Assembly: GCF_963678635.1 (NCBI RefSeq)
Contig: NC_087065.1
Location: forward strand, 13,618,743-13,682,742
Origin: Symsagittifera roscoffensis
Lineage: Eukaryota; Xenacoelomorpha; Acoela; Convolutidae
Length of the DNA stretch: 64,000 nucleotides
Reading direction: 5' to 3'
Both the position numbers and the translations under genes were made by a program. Of the stretch, positions 1-11,604 are shown in pieces. The notes below the pieces were generated by a model. That model was not told where the DNA came from. It ran no database searches and worked only from the letters and a program-made list of their open reading frames with translations. Numbering within the stretch: the stretch's first letter is position 1; every line of letters starts with the position of its first letter.

Positions 1-388
1 AACTGATGGCTGTCATCAGCTAATGTCGTTGTTTGATACTGATTAACGACTCTAGAGAACTGAACATGCCGCAGGGTACTAATACTGTTACTAGTTTTAC
101 GTGAAACTATCCAAGCTGTTAAAGGAATATCTGTCATTCTTTTCCTAAAAATTTTCATCGTGAGATTACCCAAGACAATCATGAACAGTTTATGTTGTTT
201 CGTCAAGGTCTTCTTTTAATCGGCACCTTCTAATAAATGACCTTCCAAGCCGCATGTTTTGGCTAGTAAGCTGCCATATTCTATCAAGTCGTCCGGTCAC
301 CGACCTGGCATCTCGACATTTTTCTGTCGATTGCTCATAGAGGCTTCCGTCATTAGGTTATACATTATCTTCAGATCGAGCAGGTTGC
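1..388. repeat. Direct repeat, copy 1 (left edge)
   Basis: The stretch matches 1,768-2,148 in the same orientation, beginning at the shared 'CTGATG.TGTCATCAGC' and ending near the shared 'TTATACATT.TCTT'. I estimate roughly 85-90% identity by eye. Read on the minus strand, both copies carry the same interrupted frame, which leads away from the acidic frame of the left inverted-repeat arm. The copy starts at the window edge, so its true outer limit is unknown. Confidence 0.8.
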
Positions 389-1767
389 AATTTTTTTCTT
401 TGGATTCGTCAACGTATAGAAGTTCTAAAATTTATTATGTCTTCCTTTTCTGGCTTCATGGTCTTTGACTGTATTTTTTTTCAGTGTCTTCTTTGTTTGA
501 TATCGAATCTGCACTCGGGTTTTCTGTGTCCTGCCTGACAGTCATTGATTTCTTGTGTGCTGTTGTGGTTTGTCCTCCAGCTCTGCTACTCCACAAAACT
601 CTGATTAAAAAGAAGAAAGAAAACTACGGCTGACTTTCTGATTCTGCAGAAGTTAATGTTTGGGCAGAATGACACGTTTTTTCCCAAATTTTTCCCAAGT
701 TTTTTTCAGCAACTCTTCCTTCTCTCGTCTATCATAGCCAATTTTCATCAAGGCTCTCTTCGCGTTGGTGGTCACTGCCTTCCCGTGACATATGAAAACT
801 CGCTTGAAGACGTCCAAGTCCAGCTGAAAGTAGCTGGAAACTCTACTGTGCTTCGACATATGCTTCTTAGCACACTCATTAATCAAAGCAGTCATGCTGG
901 TTCTGAACCTTAATATTTGTTTTTTCCTGGCCTACATCTTCCTCACTTCCATCGGAATGATCGATATCATGCATGTCGATTCGTACAGATTCAAATTTTT
1001 CAGACAATCCAGTTATTCTCATAGCTATTTCCTAGGTTGATCTTGTCGGTTGCTCTGTTTTACATGAGCTTCAATCCATCTAATCGCCGTCATCTTTCCA
1101 CTTTCTAAACAGAGTTAACGTTAATGGTGGCGTTGAATCTCGTAAACCCATGGAGAAAAGCTCTCCAGCTTACCATATTAGCATTAAGATGATTTGCGCT
1201 GTGTAGCTCAGTGCTGATCTGCCGCACAAAGGCTGGCCAGGAAACTCATCGTGCGTTAGCCTGACGCCTCTGCGTTAAAAAATTTCACGGTGATTCGAAT
1301 AGGGGTCTCACTTTTATCAATATACGTTGCATTTCTTCAATTCAATCTACTGCATTAAAATCTGTGGCCACAGATTTTTTCAGCTTTTGTCTTTCAAAAA
1401 GGTTAAAGTTTCTGCCATCATCTTCCATAAACTTCTCTCCTAGATTTGACTCAAACTCAATCATGGTCCTTTCAGTTATTGCGGCAAATTTTTTGCAGAG
1501 TAGCTCATAAGTGCTTTCGACCAGTTTCACACCTTTTAGCATAGAGAAGGGCTGATCGATTAAAGTTCTTTTTTTTTCTCACGTCAAATACTCTGGGTAT
1601 CATTTTTACATAAAAGATATATGCTCGAAACATATGCTCCAAATATAGCAGGCCAGCTGTCTGGGATATGCCGCTTTTTAATTGAGATTCGTTTCCACCT
1701 CGATTGCTTTTCTACATCTTCCAGTATATATCTGATTGGATGCAACACTCCCGGAATTACATCTAAA
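389..1767 (-). other. Decayed coding-like sequence of the left element
   Basis: This stretch lies between the two direct repeats. On the minus strand it has two short open frames, 1,342-1,542 (66 aa) and 653-895 (80 aa), both rich in Lys and Glu and protein-like in composition. Neither shows a motif I recognise. They follow, in the same orientation, the acidic frame of the left inverted-repeat arm, so they may be downstream genes of the same decayed multi-frame element. No function can be given. Confidence 0.35.
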
Positions 1768-2148
1768 CTGATGATTGTCATCAGCTAATGTCGTTGTTTT
1801 AGACTCATTAACGACTGTAAGGAACTGAACATGCTGCAGAGTCCTAATACTGTCACTAGTTTTACGATAAACTATGCAAGCTGTTAAAGAATTATCTGTT
1901 CCTCTTTTCCTACAAATTTTCATCGTGAGATAACCCAAAAGTATCATGAACAGTTTATGTTAATTCCTCAAAGTCTTCACTTATTCGGCACCTTCTTATA
2001 AAAGACCTTCTGAGCCACATGCTTTCGACAGATAGCTACCATGTTCTATCAAGTCTTCCGGTCCCCAACCTGGTATCTCGACAGTTATTTGTTGAGTGCT
2101 CATAGAGGCATCCGTCATTAAGTTATACATTGTCTTTAGGAGCAGGTG
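1768..2148. repeat. Direct repeat, copy 2
   Basis: Second copy of the left-edge repeat, same orientation, about 1.77 kb to the right. It ends where the left arm of the large inverted repeat begins (about 2,145). The acidic frame of that arm is therefore cut off by this junction, whereas the right arm keeps the rest of that frame. Confidence 0.8.
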
Positions 2149-5128
2149 AAAACCTGAACTTCCATCCTGGCAGGCTTCATCCTCTTCGTCTGTGTCCTCA
2201 GTTGGAGCCTGATCTTTTAGTTTTTCTCCGTCTTCATCAGCTTTTTGACTTTTATCTTGCCCTTGATCCCTGCTGTTCCGGTTCCAAAGGCTCCTTGTTG
2301 ATCTTAATCAGTTTCTTCCATCGGCAGTCTCGGCACAATCAAATTGCCACCAGCCTTGCCGTCCCTCTTTATCTCTCTCAAGTCAACTCTTTTTTCTCAT
2401 AACAGTTAAAACGACGCTCAACTTGGCCTATTCTTCTTAGACTATTCACCTCCTTATTACGAGAAATGGGTAGTCTCCACACATCTGTATCCCTGCTAAT
2501 AAAGCACGGCTCCATTATGTCAGCAAAGTTTGCTATCCTTCTTTCGTTCATTTCAAAGGCTCTCAAGCTCATTACTCAATCTACGAAATCTGCTGCGAAT
2601 AGCTTTTGTCTGATCAGAGATTGTTCCGGTACTGCTTTTGGGATTGTCTATAAGTTGTTTCAGCCCTCCGTTTCATTTCTGATCGTCCGGTTTGATCTCA
2701 GCAATTGTGGAATCTTTGTGACATCTCGGTTCACTTTGTCGTAAGGTCCGAAGTTCCAAAGCTTCTGATCCACATCCAAGTGATCTATTTCTAGATCCCC
2801 ATCCGGTCACAGAAGTGACTGATGAAGATGATTGCGATCAAGTCAGATTCTGCAATCTTTTCGAGACGCAGATATTCAGTCATGGCCTCTCGCCGTTTCA
2901 GTGTAATTCCCTCGGTTAGGGAGATGAAGTTCGGGTGTTGCACCTACATCCTGTGATTTCTCTTTTTTCTTGGGTCTGGGAAGGCGAATATCACCACTGG
3001 ACCGTACACAACAGTCACAAGCTCACTGGCTCCCCATATCAATACCTGAAGGTCAATACTTTCAGCCAGGCACAAATAATTTAGCAGTAGCATGCCAATC
3101 ACGTTGCGTCTGCATCTTCTTTCCTTTTGACTGTTTCATTTTCTCAGTTCCGAAGCGATTCTACTGCAATAGATTTTGTAGCATAATATGCGTAATTGTC
3201 TCATTTTCCTATATGCCGCCGTTGCTCATTGCATGTCAAATTTTTGACTGTTTTTTTTTATTTGTTCTGGATAAGCAGTCAAGGCTTTGATCTCGCAAAA
3301 CTTGCCATCAGTCATGTCTATCAGAGTCAATATGCAATCAATTCGGGAACTCTTTTGTCAGATTGTGCAAAAAACCAGAGTTTACTCCTCGTATGTTCTG
3401 CGACCAGAAAGCCTATTGAGTTGTCCTATTCATTTTATCCACAAACTCAAACTCCTCTTCCCTCCGCTCGGTCCAGCCTTTTGACTATCAAGCGTGGATC
3501 CTTGTAATCATTGGCGGACTTCTTTCAAATCATCTGCTCACATTGCTCCGATTGTAAGACCATAGCAGCCACCTGTTTGCCTTTGGTTTAGTTCCTAACA
3601 CCAGAGCCTCCAAGTGGGCTAGATATGGTAACAACATGTGCGTCAAAGCTCTCATTTTTACCTATGACGCCTTTGCTCTCTTCATAGGCAGAAACAATTG
3701 CCTCAAATCTTTCAAAATCCTCGCTTTCATTCTGCTGTCCTTACGCATGATTTTGTTTCCTAAGTTTCCGTTCCCACTGAACCAGAAGTCATTTGACATG
3801 TCAAGGTTGAGTTGATCCTTATCATTCACTTCGGGTCAAATCTTAAAATGTGTGCTGATATTGGGTAATTCCAATCCTGAGACTTCGTCTAGTACTATCA
3901 TGGACTTAGGGTGTGTCTTCAGTCTCCTCATCGCGTTCACAATTTCAGACGACATCGCTGGTAACTCCACTCTCCCAGATTCCTCTATTCAATTAGAGGT
4001 CCCAGATTCCTCTATTCAAATTTTGAGTTGGTTGCAGGGATTATCATGTCATACTTCCTTGTCCCTACCAACGCAACCACCGCAAATACAAAACTCAATC
4101 CCTCGGAGAGCTGTGCATATCATGGAAACAACACAATTACCGATCTCAGCGCTATCTTCTGAAAATTTTGGTCTCTGAGAACGTCCGTTATCTCGCCCAT
4201 AGACTCCAATAAATTTTTCACGGCTGACCAAACAAAACCTTCTGTGACGGCTCTCAGCGTCTGCTCAGGTCACCTCTGCTTTTAAAGGATCGTTGATAAC
4301 TGCGTAGACAATTGTGATGGGTTCATCTGGTTGTCTCTGCATCTTTATGGCCATTGACAAAGATTGGATCCAAATCAAGCCAGCTGCTACCAACATGCTC
4401 ACATCTGATTAGAACAACGATATCGAGGCTTTGATCTGAATAACCCGAGCTCACTATATTAGTTTGTTGAGCAGATTGTCAAGAGTGGGCACTGCAACCT
4501 CTGTCATATTGCTGTCATCAGGCTCACCAGCGTCGCTTTCCACAAAGATTCTTCAATGTCTTTCTAATAGAAAAGCTGTTTATTCCAATAAAAATTAACC
4601 TGCTGGGAGACTAGCTACCGCAACACCTCCGTTTGCCATGCCCAAAATAGTCCACAAGGTTCTCAGGTTCTTCAACACAATCACAAGGCTGTCGCTCATT
4701 ATCATATTTGCGTGCCAAATGCTATATGTTGCATGTTCAAGGGAACTCAATGTCGACTCGTCGAGGGACTCAGTGTCGACTCAGGACTCATTGAAGACTC
4801 GTTGAAGCAGGCTACGGTATCGGCTTCCTTTTTTCTCGTGAAGTGATTCTTCAACAGGTTGCTCTTTAGTATGTCAAAGAATCGTGACAATCTCTCAAAG
4901 GACATTTTGTCTTCTGTTTCAGCGTCTTTCCTATCTCGGGGTTTCCATGGGCTATCGCCAGTATTGGAGATCCTGATGCCACTTGCATCTCAATCCTTTG
5001 GCTCAATTCCCATGGAGTCAATAATTCCACAAGAAGATTCCTGCGAGGTACTTCCTTCTCAGGGTTTACAGGGTCTGATTGTTTCAAGCAATCAAATCAC
5101 TCCCTGCCATCCCGTTTCAAACACACGC
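2145..5128 (-). repeat. Large inverted repeat, left arm (decayed multi-frame element, minus strand)
   Basis: The reverse complement of this segment matches 6,452-9,510 along its whole length. In the stretch I compared base by base (about 4,741-4,965) identity is about 93-95%, with scattered small indels. Reading right to left, it contains the same order of degraded frames as the right arm: a serine-rich start, a long hydrophobic/helical region, and the beginning of an acidic frame that stops at the junction with the direct repeat near 2,145. Stops and frameshifts interrupt all frames, so no product is expected. The family is not recognised. Confidence 0.85.
3300..4290 (-). pseudogene. Degenerate unidentified coding region, left copy
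   Basis: On the minus strand a protein-like reading continues for about 1 kb but jumps frame several times and has in-frame stops. It is rich in Val, Leu and Ile in alternating and helical patterns and shows no catalytic motif I recognise. The same reading, with different breaks, occurs on the plus strand at about 7,260-8,330, which is why I treat it as former coding sequence. It is followed (to lower coordinates) by the acidic frame. A nucleocapsid-type protein of a non-segmented RNA virus is one possible origin, but I have no motif to prove it. Confidence 0.35.
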
Positions 5129-6451
5129 ACTCTTGTCCTTGTCTAGCGTCGCGCCAAAGACATCTGCAATAGCCATCACCGCGGATATGAACTTTGAAAC
5201 TGCAGTAGCAGCCCGTTTTAGAAGAGAGTACAAGCAAATGGAGGTTTTATGGAAAGCAAAGACCAGGAAATGGGTGTTTAGCAGCTTAGCCACCAGCGGC
5301 GTCGCAAGTGCCAGAAATTTTTTCATGCTTTTTGGTTTTGAGAGCGTCAGAAAGGCAACATAAATGCACCGAAATATTGGTTTTAACTCTAAATAGATTG
5401 AGAGAGAGGTGTGAAGAAAATCTTGCTTCCGATGTACGATCCGAAAAAAAGGAAGATTACATCCACGGGAGTTGTACGAGCAAACACATGTAATTTTTTC
5501 AGGTGCTAACATCCAAAGGTACTGACATAAGCAAAACTCATGAGTATCGCTTTTAGGAACAGATGAGAATGGTAAGATAAAAGACAACAAATAATTAGTT
5601 GGGTAATTATTAAGTCTTAATATGTTTGTACTTGGGAGAATTAGTGGCCATGTATAAATTAGCAACTAAGTTTAGGGAAGCGTGAACTGGTCAATCTTAG
5701 ATCAATTCCCGAAAAATTCAATTGAATCATGTTTTCAAATACAATTCTCGAACAAATCTTTTTGATCTGACCGTTGGATTATCTATTGTTATGGAAAACA
5801 ATTAAACTTTTGTTGAGAGTTAAATTTGTGCCTTTCTTTTAGATGCTGAATAGTCGAAACTTATTACTTCATACTTGAGTTTTTGAAATCAAAATCAAAT
5901 CGAATCAATTGAATGAATAAGACAACTTTGTTGCAAATGAATTTATGGTCCTGACAGAGGCATATGAGCGACAGGTGGTAGAATGGATCTATTGCTGGCT
6001 GGTGGAAAGATGTGGCCACTCAGATGACAGTCTTGAACAACAAACTGGTACACGACAATTGTTGGGGGCCGCCCCACGGATGCCCTTTTGCTGGCGGCCT
6101 GCAAAGAGCGAGGAGTACTATACCGCACAAGTATACAAGTGATGCAGAGAAGAAACGAAGCACTCTCGGACTGTGACCTAGCAAACGAGCCCATCCGGAG
6201 CGTGTCAGAACATACCAATCAAGCCTCAGCCTAGATTGGGGAGGGTTCATCTGGAGAAAGGGCTTTGTATAGCTCACAAATTTGTAGCTGTGCCACCAAA
6301 GAGGACTAGATTGGAAGAAGAGGCGCTGACGAACGAGACGATGGAATACATCGTCGAAAAGAGAGAAGAAAGTCACAGTGTGAGAAAGCAACTCTGCAGG
6401 ACTGGAGAAGACAGAAACCTAGGGTGAAGACTTATAGGAGAAGAAGATATT
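5129..6451. other. Spacer between the inverted-repeat arms
   Basis: This 1.3 kb is not shared by the two arms. It holds the body of a plus-strand open frame of 94 aa that starts in the left arm (5,079-5,363), with an Arg/Lys-rich middle. A second plus-strand reading at about 5,945-6,430 is broken by stop codons but has a run of 63 codons (6,236-6,427) rich in Glu and Arg. Between them, 5,500-5,940 is AT-rich and featureless. None of these frames is recognised; they may be debris of another inserted element. Confidence 0.4.
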
Positions 6452-9400
6452 GTGTCTGAAACGGGAGTGCAGGGAGTATTTTGATTTGATTGCTTGAAAC
6501 AATCAGACCCTATAAATCCTGAGAATTGAGCCAAAGGGTTGATATGCAAGTGGCATCAGGATCTCCAATGCTGGCGATAGCCCATGGAAGACCCGAGATT
6601 GAAAAGACGCTGAAACAAAAGACAAAATGTCCTTTGAGAGATTGTCACGATTCTTTGACATCCTAAAGAGCAACCTGTTGAAGAATCACTTCACGAGAAA
6701 AAAGGAAGCCGATCCCGGAGCATGCTTCAACGAGTCTACAATGAGTCCTGAGTCGACACTGAGTCCCTAGACGAGTCGACATTGAGTTCCCTTGAACATG
6801 CAACACATAGCATTTGGCACGCAAATATGATAATGAGCGACAGCCTTGTGAGTGCGTTGAAGAACCTGAGAACATTGTGGACTATTTTAGGCATGGCAAA
6901 CGGAGGTGTTACGGTAGCTAGTCCCCCAGCAGGTTAATTTTTATTGGAATAAACAGCTTTTCTATTAGCCAGACATTGAAGAATCTTTGTGGAAAGCTAC
7001 GCTGGTGAGCCTGATGACAGCAATATGGCAGAATTTGCAGTGCCCACTCTTGACAATCTGCTCAACAAACTAATATAGTGAGCTCGGGTTATCTGAATAC
7101 CTCGATATCGTTGTTCTAATCAGATGTGAGTATGTTGGTAGCAGCTGGCTTGATTTGGATCCAATCTTCGTCAATGGCCATAAAGATGCAGAGACAACCA
7201 GATGAACCCATCACAATTGTCTACGCAGATATCAACGATCCTTTAAAAGCAGAGGTGCCCTGAGCAGACGCTGAGAGCCGTCGCAGAAGGTTTTGTTTGT
7301 TCAGCCGTGAAAAATTTAGTGGAGTCTATGGGCGAGATAACGGTCGTGCTCAGAGACCAAAATTTTCAGAAGATAGCGCCGAGATCGGTAATCGTGTTGT
7401 TTCCATGATATGCACAGCTCTCCGAGGGATTGAGTTTTGTATTTGCCGTGGTTGCGTTCCTAGGGAAAGGGAAGTATGACATGATAATCACTGCAACCAA
7501 CTGAAATTTTGAATAGAGGAATCTGGGACCTCTAATTGAATAGAGAAATCTGGGAGAGTGGAGTTACCAGCGGTGTCGTCTGAAATTTTGAACGCGATGA
7601 GGAGACTGAAGACACGCCCTAAACCCATGATAGTACTAGGAGAAGTCTCAGGATTGGAATTACCTAATATCAGCAAGCATTTTAAGATTTGACCGGAAGT
7701 GAATGATAATGATCAACTTAACATTGACATGTCAAATGACTTCTCGTTCCGTGGGAACGGAAACCCAGGAAACAAAATCATGCGGAAGAAACTGCAGATT
7801 GAAAGCGAGGATTTTGAAAGATTTGAGGCAATTGTTTCTGCCTATAAAGAGAGCAACGGCGTCATAGGCAAAAATGAGAGCTTTGGCGCACATGTTGTTA
7901 CCATATCTAGCCCACTTGGATGCTCTGTTGTTAGGAACTAAACCAAAGGCAAACAGGTGGCTGCTCTGGTCTTAGAACTGGAGCAATGTGAGCAGATGAT
8001 TTGAAAAAAGTCCACCAATGATGACAAGGATCCACGCTTGATGCTCAAAAGGCTGGACCGAGCGGGGAGGGAAGAGAAGTTTGAGTTTGTGGATAAAATG
8101 AATAGGATAACTCAATAGGCTTTCTGGTCGCAGAACGTACGAGGAGTAAACTCTGGTTTTTTTCACAATGTGACTAAAGAGTTTCAAAAAGCGAGCACCG
8201 AATTGTTCATAATAGTGATTTTGGTGTTTTTTACGATGTTCAGTGCTGAGAAAATCCAAAAAGAACCGGGCGTCTTGTTGACTGATGGGACACAAATTCC
8301 TGACTTGATTGCATATTGACTCTAATAGACATGACTCATGGCAAGTTATGCGAGATCAAAGCCTGCTTATCCAGAACAAATAAAAAAAAACTGTCAAAAA
8401 TTCGATATGCAATGAGCAACGGCGGCATATAGGAAAATGAGAGACCTACGCATATTATGCTACAAAGTCTATTGCAGTAGAATCACTTCGGAATTGAGAA
8501 AATGAAACAGTCAAAAGGAAAGAAGATGTAGACGCAACGTGATTGGCATGCTACTGCTAAATCATTTGTGCCTGGCTGAAAGTATTGACCTTCAGGTATT
8601 GATATGGGGACCCAGTGAGCTTGTGACGGTTGTGTACGGTCCAGTGGTGATATTCGCCTTCCCAGACCCAAGAAAAAGAGAAATTACGGGATGTAGGTGC
8701 AACACCCGAACTTCATCTCCCTAACCGATGGAATTACACTGAAACGGCGAGAGGCCATGACTGAATATCTGCGTCTCAAAAAGATTGCAGAATCTGAGTT
8801 GATTGCAATCATCTTCATCACTCACTTCTGTGACATGATGGGGATGTAGAAAAAGATCTTTTGAATGAGGATCAGAAGCTTTGGACCTTCGGACCCTATG
8901 ACAAAGTGAACTGAGATGTCACAAGGACTCGAGAAGTGCTGAGATCAAACTGGAAGATCAGAGATAAAACGGAGGGCTGAAACAACTTAAGGCAATCCCA
9001 AAAGCAGTACCGGAACAATCTCTGATCAGATAAAAGCTACTCGGAGCAGATTCCGTAGATTGAGTGATGAGGTTGAGAGCCTTTGAAACAAACGAAAGAA
9101 GAATAGCAAACTTTGCTGACATAATGGAGCCGTGCTTTATTAGCAGGGATGAAGATGTGTGGAGCACACCCAATTCTCGTACTCAGAAGAACCAATAAGG
9201 AGCTGAATAATCTAAGAAAATTGGGCCAAGTTTAGCGTCGTCACAGCTGTTATGAGTGGAAGAGTTGCCTTGAGAGAGATAACGGGGAACGACACGGCTG
9301 CTGGCAATTTGATTGTGCCTAGACTGCCGATGGAAGAAATTGATTTTGATCAACAAGGACCCTCTGGAACCGGAACAGCAGGGGATCAAGGGCAAGATGA

Positions 9401-9510
9401 CAGTCAAAAAGCTGATGAAGACGGAGAAAAACTATTAGATCAGGCTCCAACTGCGGACAGAGACGAAGAGCTTGAAACCTGCCAGGATGGAACTTTAGAC
9501 TTTCACATGC
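6452..9510 (+). repeat. Large inverted repeat, right arm (decayed multi-frame element, plus strand)
   Basis: Mirror copy of 2,145-5,128. Homology starts at about 6,452, next to the spacer, and runs to about 9,510, inside the acidic frame. Beyond that point the right copy continues with sequence the left copy lacks, so the right copy is the more complete one. The two arms are long and similar enough to form a hairpin of about 3 kb with a 1.3-kb loop. Confidence 0.85.
7260..8330 (+). pseudogene. Degenerate unidentified coding region, right copy
   Basis: Counterpart of the decayed frame on the minus strand at 3,300-4,290. The best uninterrupted part is 7,699-7,941 (80 codons, acidic, with Asn and Gly). 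Both flanks continue as protein-like sequence in other frames with in-frame stops, for example just after 7,941 and near 8,000 and 8,117. Hydrophobic segments upstream (about 7,260-7,500) read well in a frame with few stops. There is no recognised catalytic or binding motif, so identity is unknown. The neighbour downstream is the acidic 160-codon frame. Confidence 0.35.
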
Positions 9511-9734
9511 TCCTTGATAAAGAAGATCTCGTTGAAGCAGCGGACAGAATGGCAAAGCTAGTGAAAACCGAGTCTTCGCCGCTGGAACCTCCTTCAGTCT
9601 TTATGAACACATTAGAAAAACTGCCAGAACTGCAGAAAAAGGAAGAAAAAGTTTTGACGGAATTGCCTCGCAAAATTAAAATAAAAGATTTAGCTAGAGG
9701 ACCCTTCCTAGGAGCCTTGACTGAGGAAAAATGA
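9252..9734 (+). CDS. Intact acidic open frame (160 aa), unidentified
   Basis: This is the longest undamaged frame in the left accessory region: ATG at 9,252, TGA at 9,732. The protein is strongly acidic, with many Asp, Glu, Gln, Gly and Pro in residues 25-90, so that part is probably disordered. A Lys/Glu-rich helical stretch follows (about residues 115-150). The left inverted copy keeps only the first part. It comes after the long helical decayed region and before a short basic frame. Small acidic disordered proteins in this position occur as phosphoproteins of non-segmented negative-strand RNA viruses, but length and charge alone do not prove that. I do not recognise the family, and expression is unproven. 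Confidence 0.4.
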   Translation: MSGRVALREITGNDTAAGNLIVPRLPMEEIDFDQQGPSGTGTAGDQGQDDSQKADEDGEKLLDQAPTADRDEELETCQDGTLDFHMLLDKEDLVEAADRMAKLVKTESSPLEPPSVFMNTLEKLPELQKKEEKVLTELPRKIKIKDLARGPFLGALTEEK

Positions 9735-9918
9735 GAAGTGCATTAGCGTGATCATGAAACAGGAGTGTTTGTGGATTGAACAGAGTGGCTTTCTTGGAAT
9801 TCTGGTTCAGGGAAGACTTGAGTGTCGCAGACAGGCCTGAACTGACAACTGATGCACGAATTTCTGGAAAAAACTGACAAATGCGAGGGAAGGATGAGCA
9901 AACTTCCCAGGATGAGTT

Positions 9919-10200
9919 ATGGGAAGAAAGACTGGAAAAAAGAAAAGTAGCTCAGTATGTCCAGTCAAGAGTACCAACTTAGCCAAAAGGAAACAAACAG
10001 AAGCCACGGATGATCTAAGAGTGGGCGACAATCAATCGCAAGGTGCCTCAAAATTAACCAAGATTAAAAAATGCCTCTTATTCTTGTTGCCGGAAAGAAT
10101 TCTGCTATTACGAAAGGGAAAATATTCATCTATCATGAAAAAAATCACTGCCCTTCGAAAATTTGTTGCTCGACAGCTCACTCATCAAATGGAAACATGA
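9919..10200 (+). CDS. Short basic open frame (93 aa), unidentified
   Basis: The frame opens with a Gly-Arg-Lys-rich N-terminus (Lys at residues 4 and 7-9), then a Lys/Leu-rich body (about pI 10 by inspection). It lies 185 bp after the acidic frame on the same strand. The surrounding sequence has stops in all frames, so this could be a surviving fragment of a third gene of the element or a chance frame. No motif is recognised. Confidence 0.2.
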   Translation: MGRKTGKKKSSSVCPVKSTNLAKRKQTEATDDLRVGDNQSQGASKLTKIKKCLLFLLPERILLLRKGKYSSIMKKITALRKFVARQLTHQMET

Positions 10201-10739
10201 CTCTTTTGCTCTTCCTATGTTTGGTTTTTGAGGACCGTCGTCAGTCTCCTTCTCTAAGTCACCCACCCTCATTACCGGATAAAAACATTCATCGATCCGT
10301 CGACCCCAAACCTGACTTGAAACTATGTTGGCGGCAGGAATGAACAATTCATAAGGATCAAATTTTTTTTACTTATAAGATGTTTCACAATTTCGTCCTC
10401 TAAGTCTGGATGGGCCTGGCGTCATCTGATTTATCTATCCCAAGACGCTCAGGCTTGTTAGGTCGTTTTGGACGACTACTCTAGCTCTATCATTCAACTC
10501 CAAATCTGGTTTCGATCGGTCTTTTATCGATGCCTAGTCCTGAGTGTCGACTATGTATACTTCCGTGACGCAGTTAATTCTTCTAGACTCACTAATTCCT
10601 CTTCATGTTTTTTGAATCTATCCTGAGTACCACGAAGTTCTCTCTATGTTTGTTTTTTTCTTGTCATACCTTTCTCTACTGCTCTGTCGCGTCTGCATTG
10701 TGATAGACAGATCCTGTTCAGTATTTTTGGGGATTTTGT

Positions 10740-11604
10740 TCTGCTCGCATTGTTCCAATCTTGCACAATTTTCTGTATTTTGAACAGTTTACCTTTTAAA
10801 TTGAGACTAACATTCGGTTCTGTCTCTCTACTGAGCCATTCGTTTGTGGGCAGTATTTTGTTGAATGATCTTGCGCTACTTGAAAACGCCTTATCACTCC
10901 TTGGTCAGTTCACCCACAAAGACGGTGCTCTGTTCCGACAAGAGCGACCGCGGTTATCGATGTAGGGTAATCCAAACCTGGATCAAATGATCAATAGATT
11001 CTTCAAATGAGACAGCTACACAAAGAACAGCTTCTGCATACTTTGGAAAGCGTTCAATCATAGCGAGGAGCTGATTATAACCCCTGTCTGTCATGCAGAT
11101 CTTTTTGATGATCTTTCTGCATCACTTAATTGAGTTACGATGACTCGATCGACTGCAATAGTTGTTTCAGCTTCCAAGATCTTCTACCTCTTGACAAGAT
11201 AAACAGGCTGCTGCGATTTTTTCACATGCGTGCCTCAAACTAGACCACTCGAAGCGTTTTAAAATTCTCTGGTACACCTTATCTAGTTTTTGATGATCCA
11301 TCTGATCATGTGACCTGAACAACACTTCTTTTTGGTAGGCTTGCGGCCAAACTATCGCGTTGTGCCTGTACAGAACTTTTTTCTACTCTTTCATTTTGCA
11401 GGTGACGGTTTCATCTTTGTGCAAATAAAATTGCCCTTTCTTCTCAATGTAGTTTTGTCTCAAAATCCTGTAACTAACCTCCTCAAGGTATTCTTTATCT
11501 GGATCTCCTTTTAATCCACATTTTTGGGCTTTTTCTTTAAGCCACTTGTCTGCTCTCTTCGTGAGTCTGAGAGTCTGTGGCTTGCTTCCAAAAAAAGTTT
11601 TCAT
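10740..11604 (-). pseudogene. Gypsy integrase remnant
   Basis: The minus strand starts with a Lys-rich linker that is still open (11,383-11,604, 73 aa). Then, with frameshifts, comes an HHCC zinc-finger region: a His...His pair near 11,290 ('SHDQMDH') followed by a Cys-Leu-Ser-Cys near 11,200. Core-domain similarity follows ('YNQLLAMIERFPKYAEAV' near 11,070 and 'CPQTNGSVERQN' near 10,830). The last motif is typical of Gypsy integrases just before the catalytic Glu. The frame is destroyed by stops, so no enzyme is made. Confidence 0.75.

Noticed and set aside
7297-7479. Plus-strand open frame of 60 codons, Cys-rich
   Set aside because: The mirrored copy has the same frame, but the neighbouring frame gives a more protein-like hydrophobic reading across the same bases. 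I take this one as a shadow.
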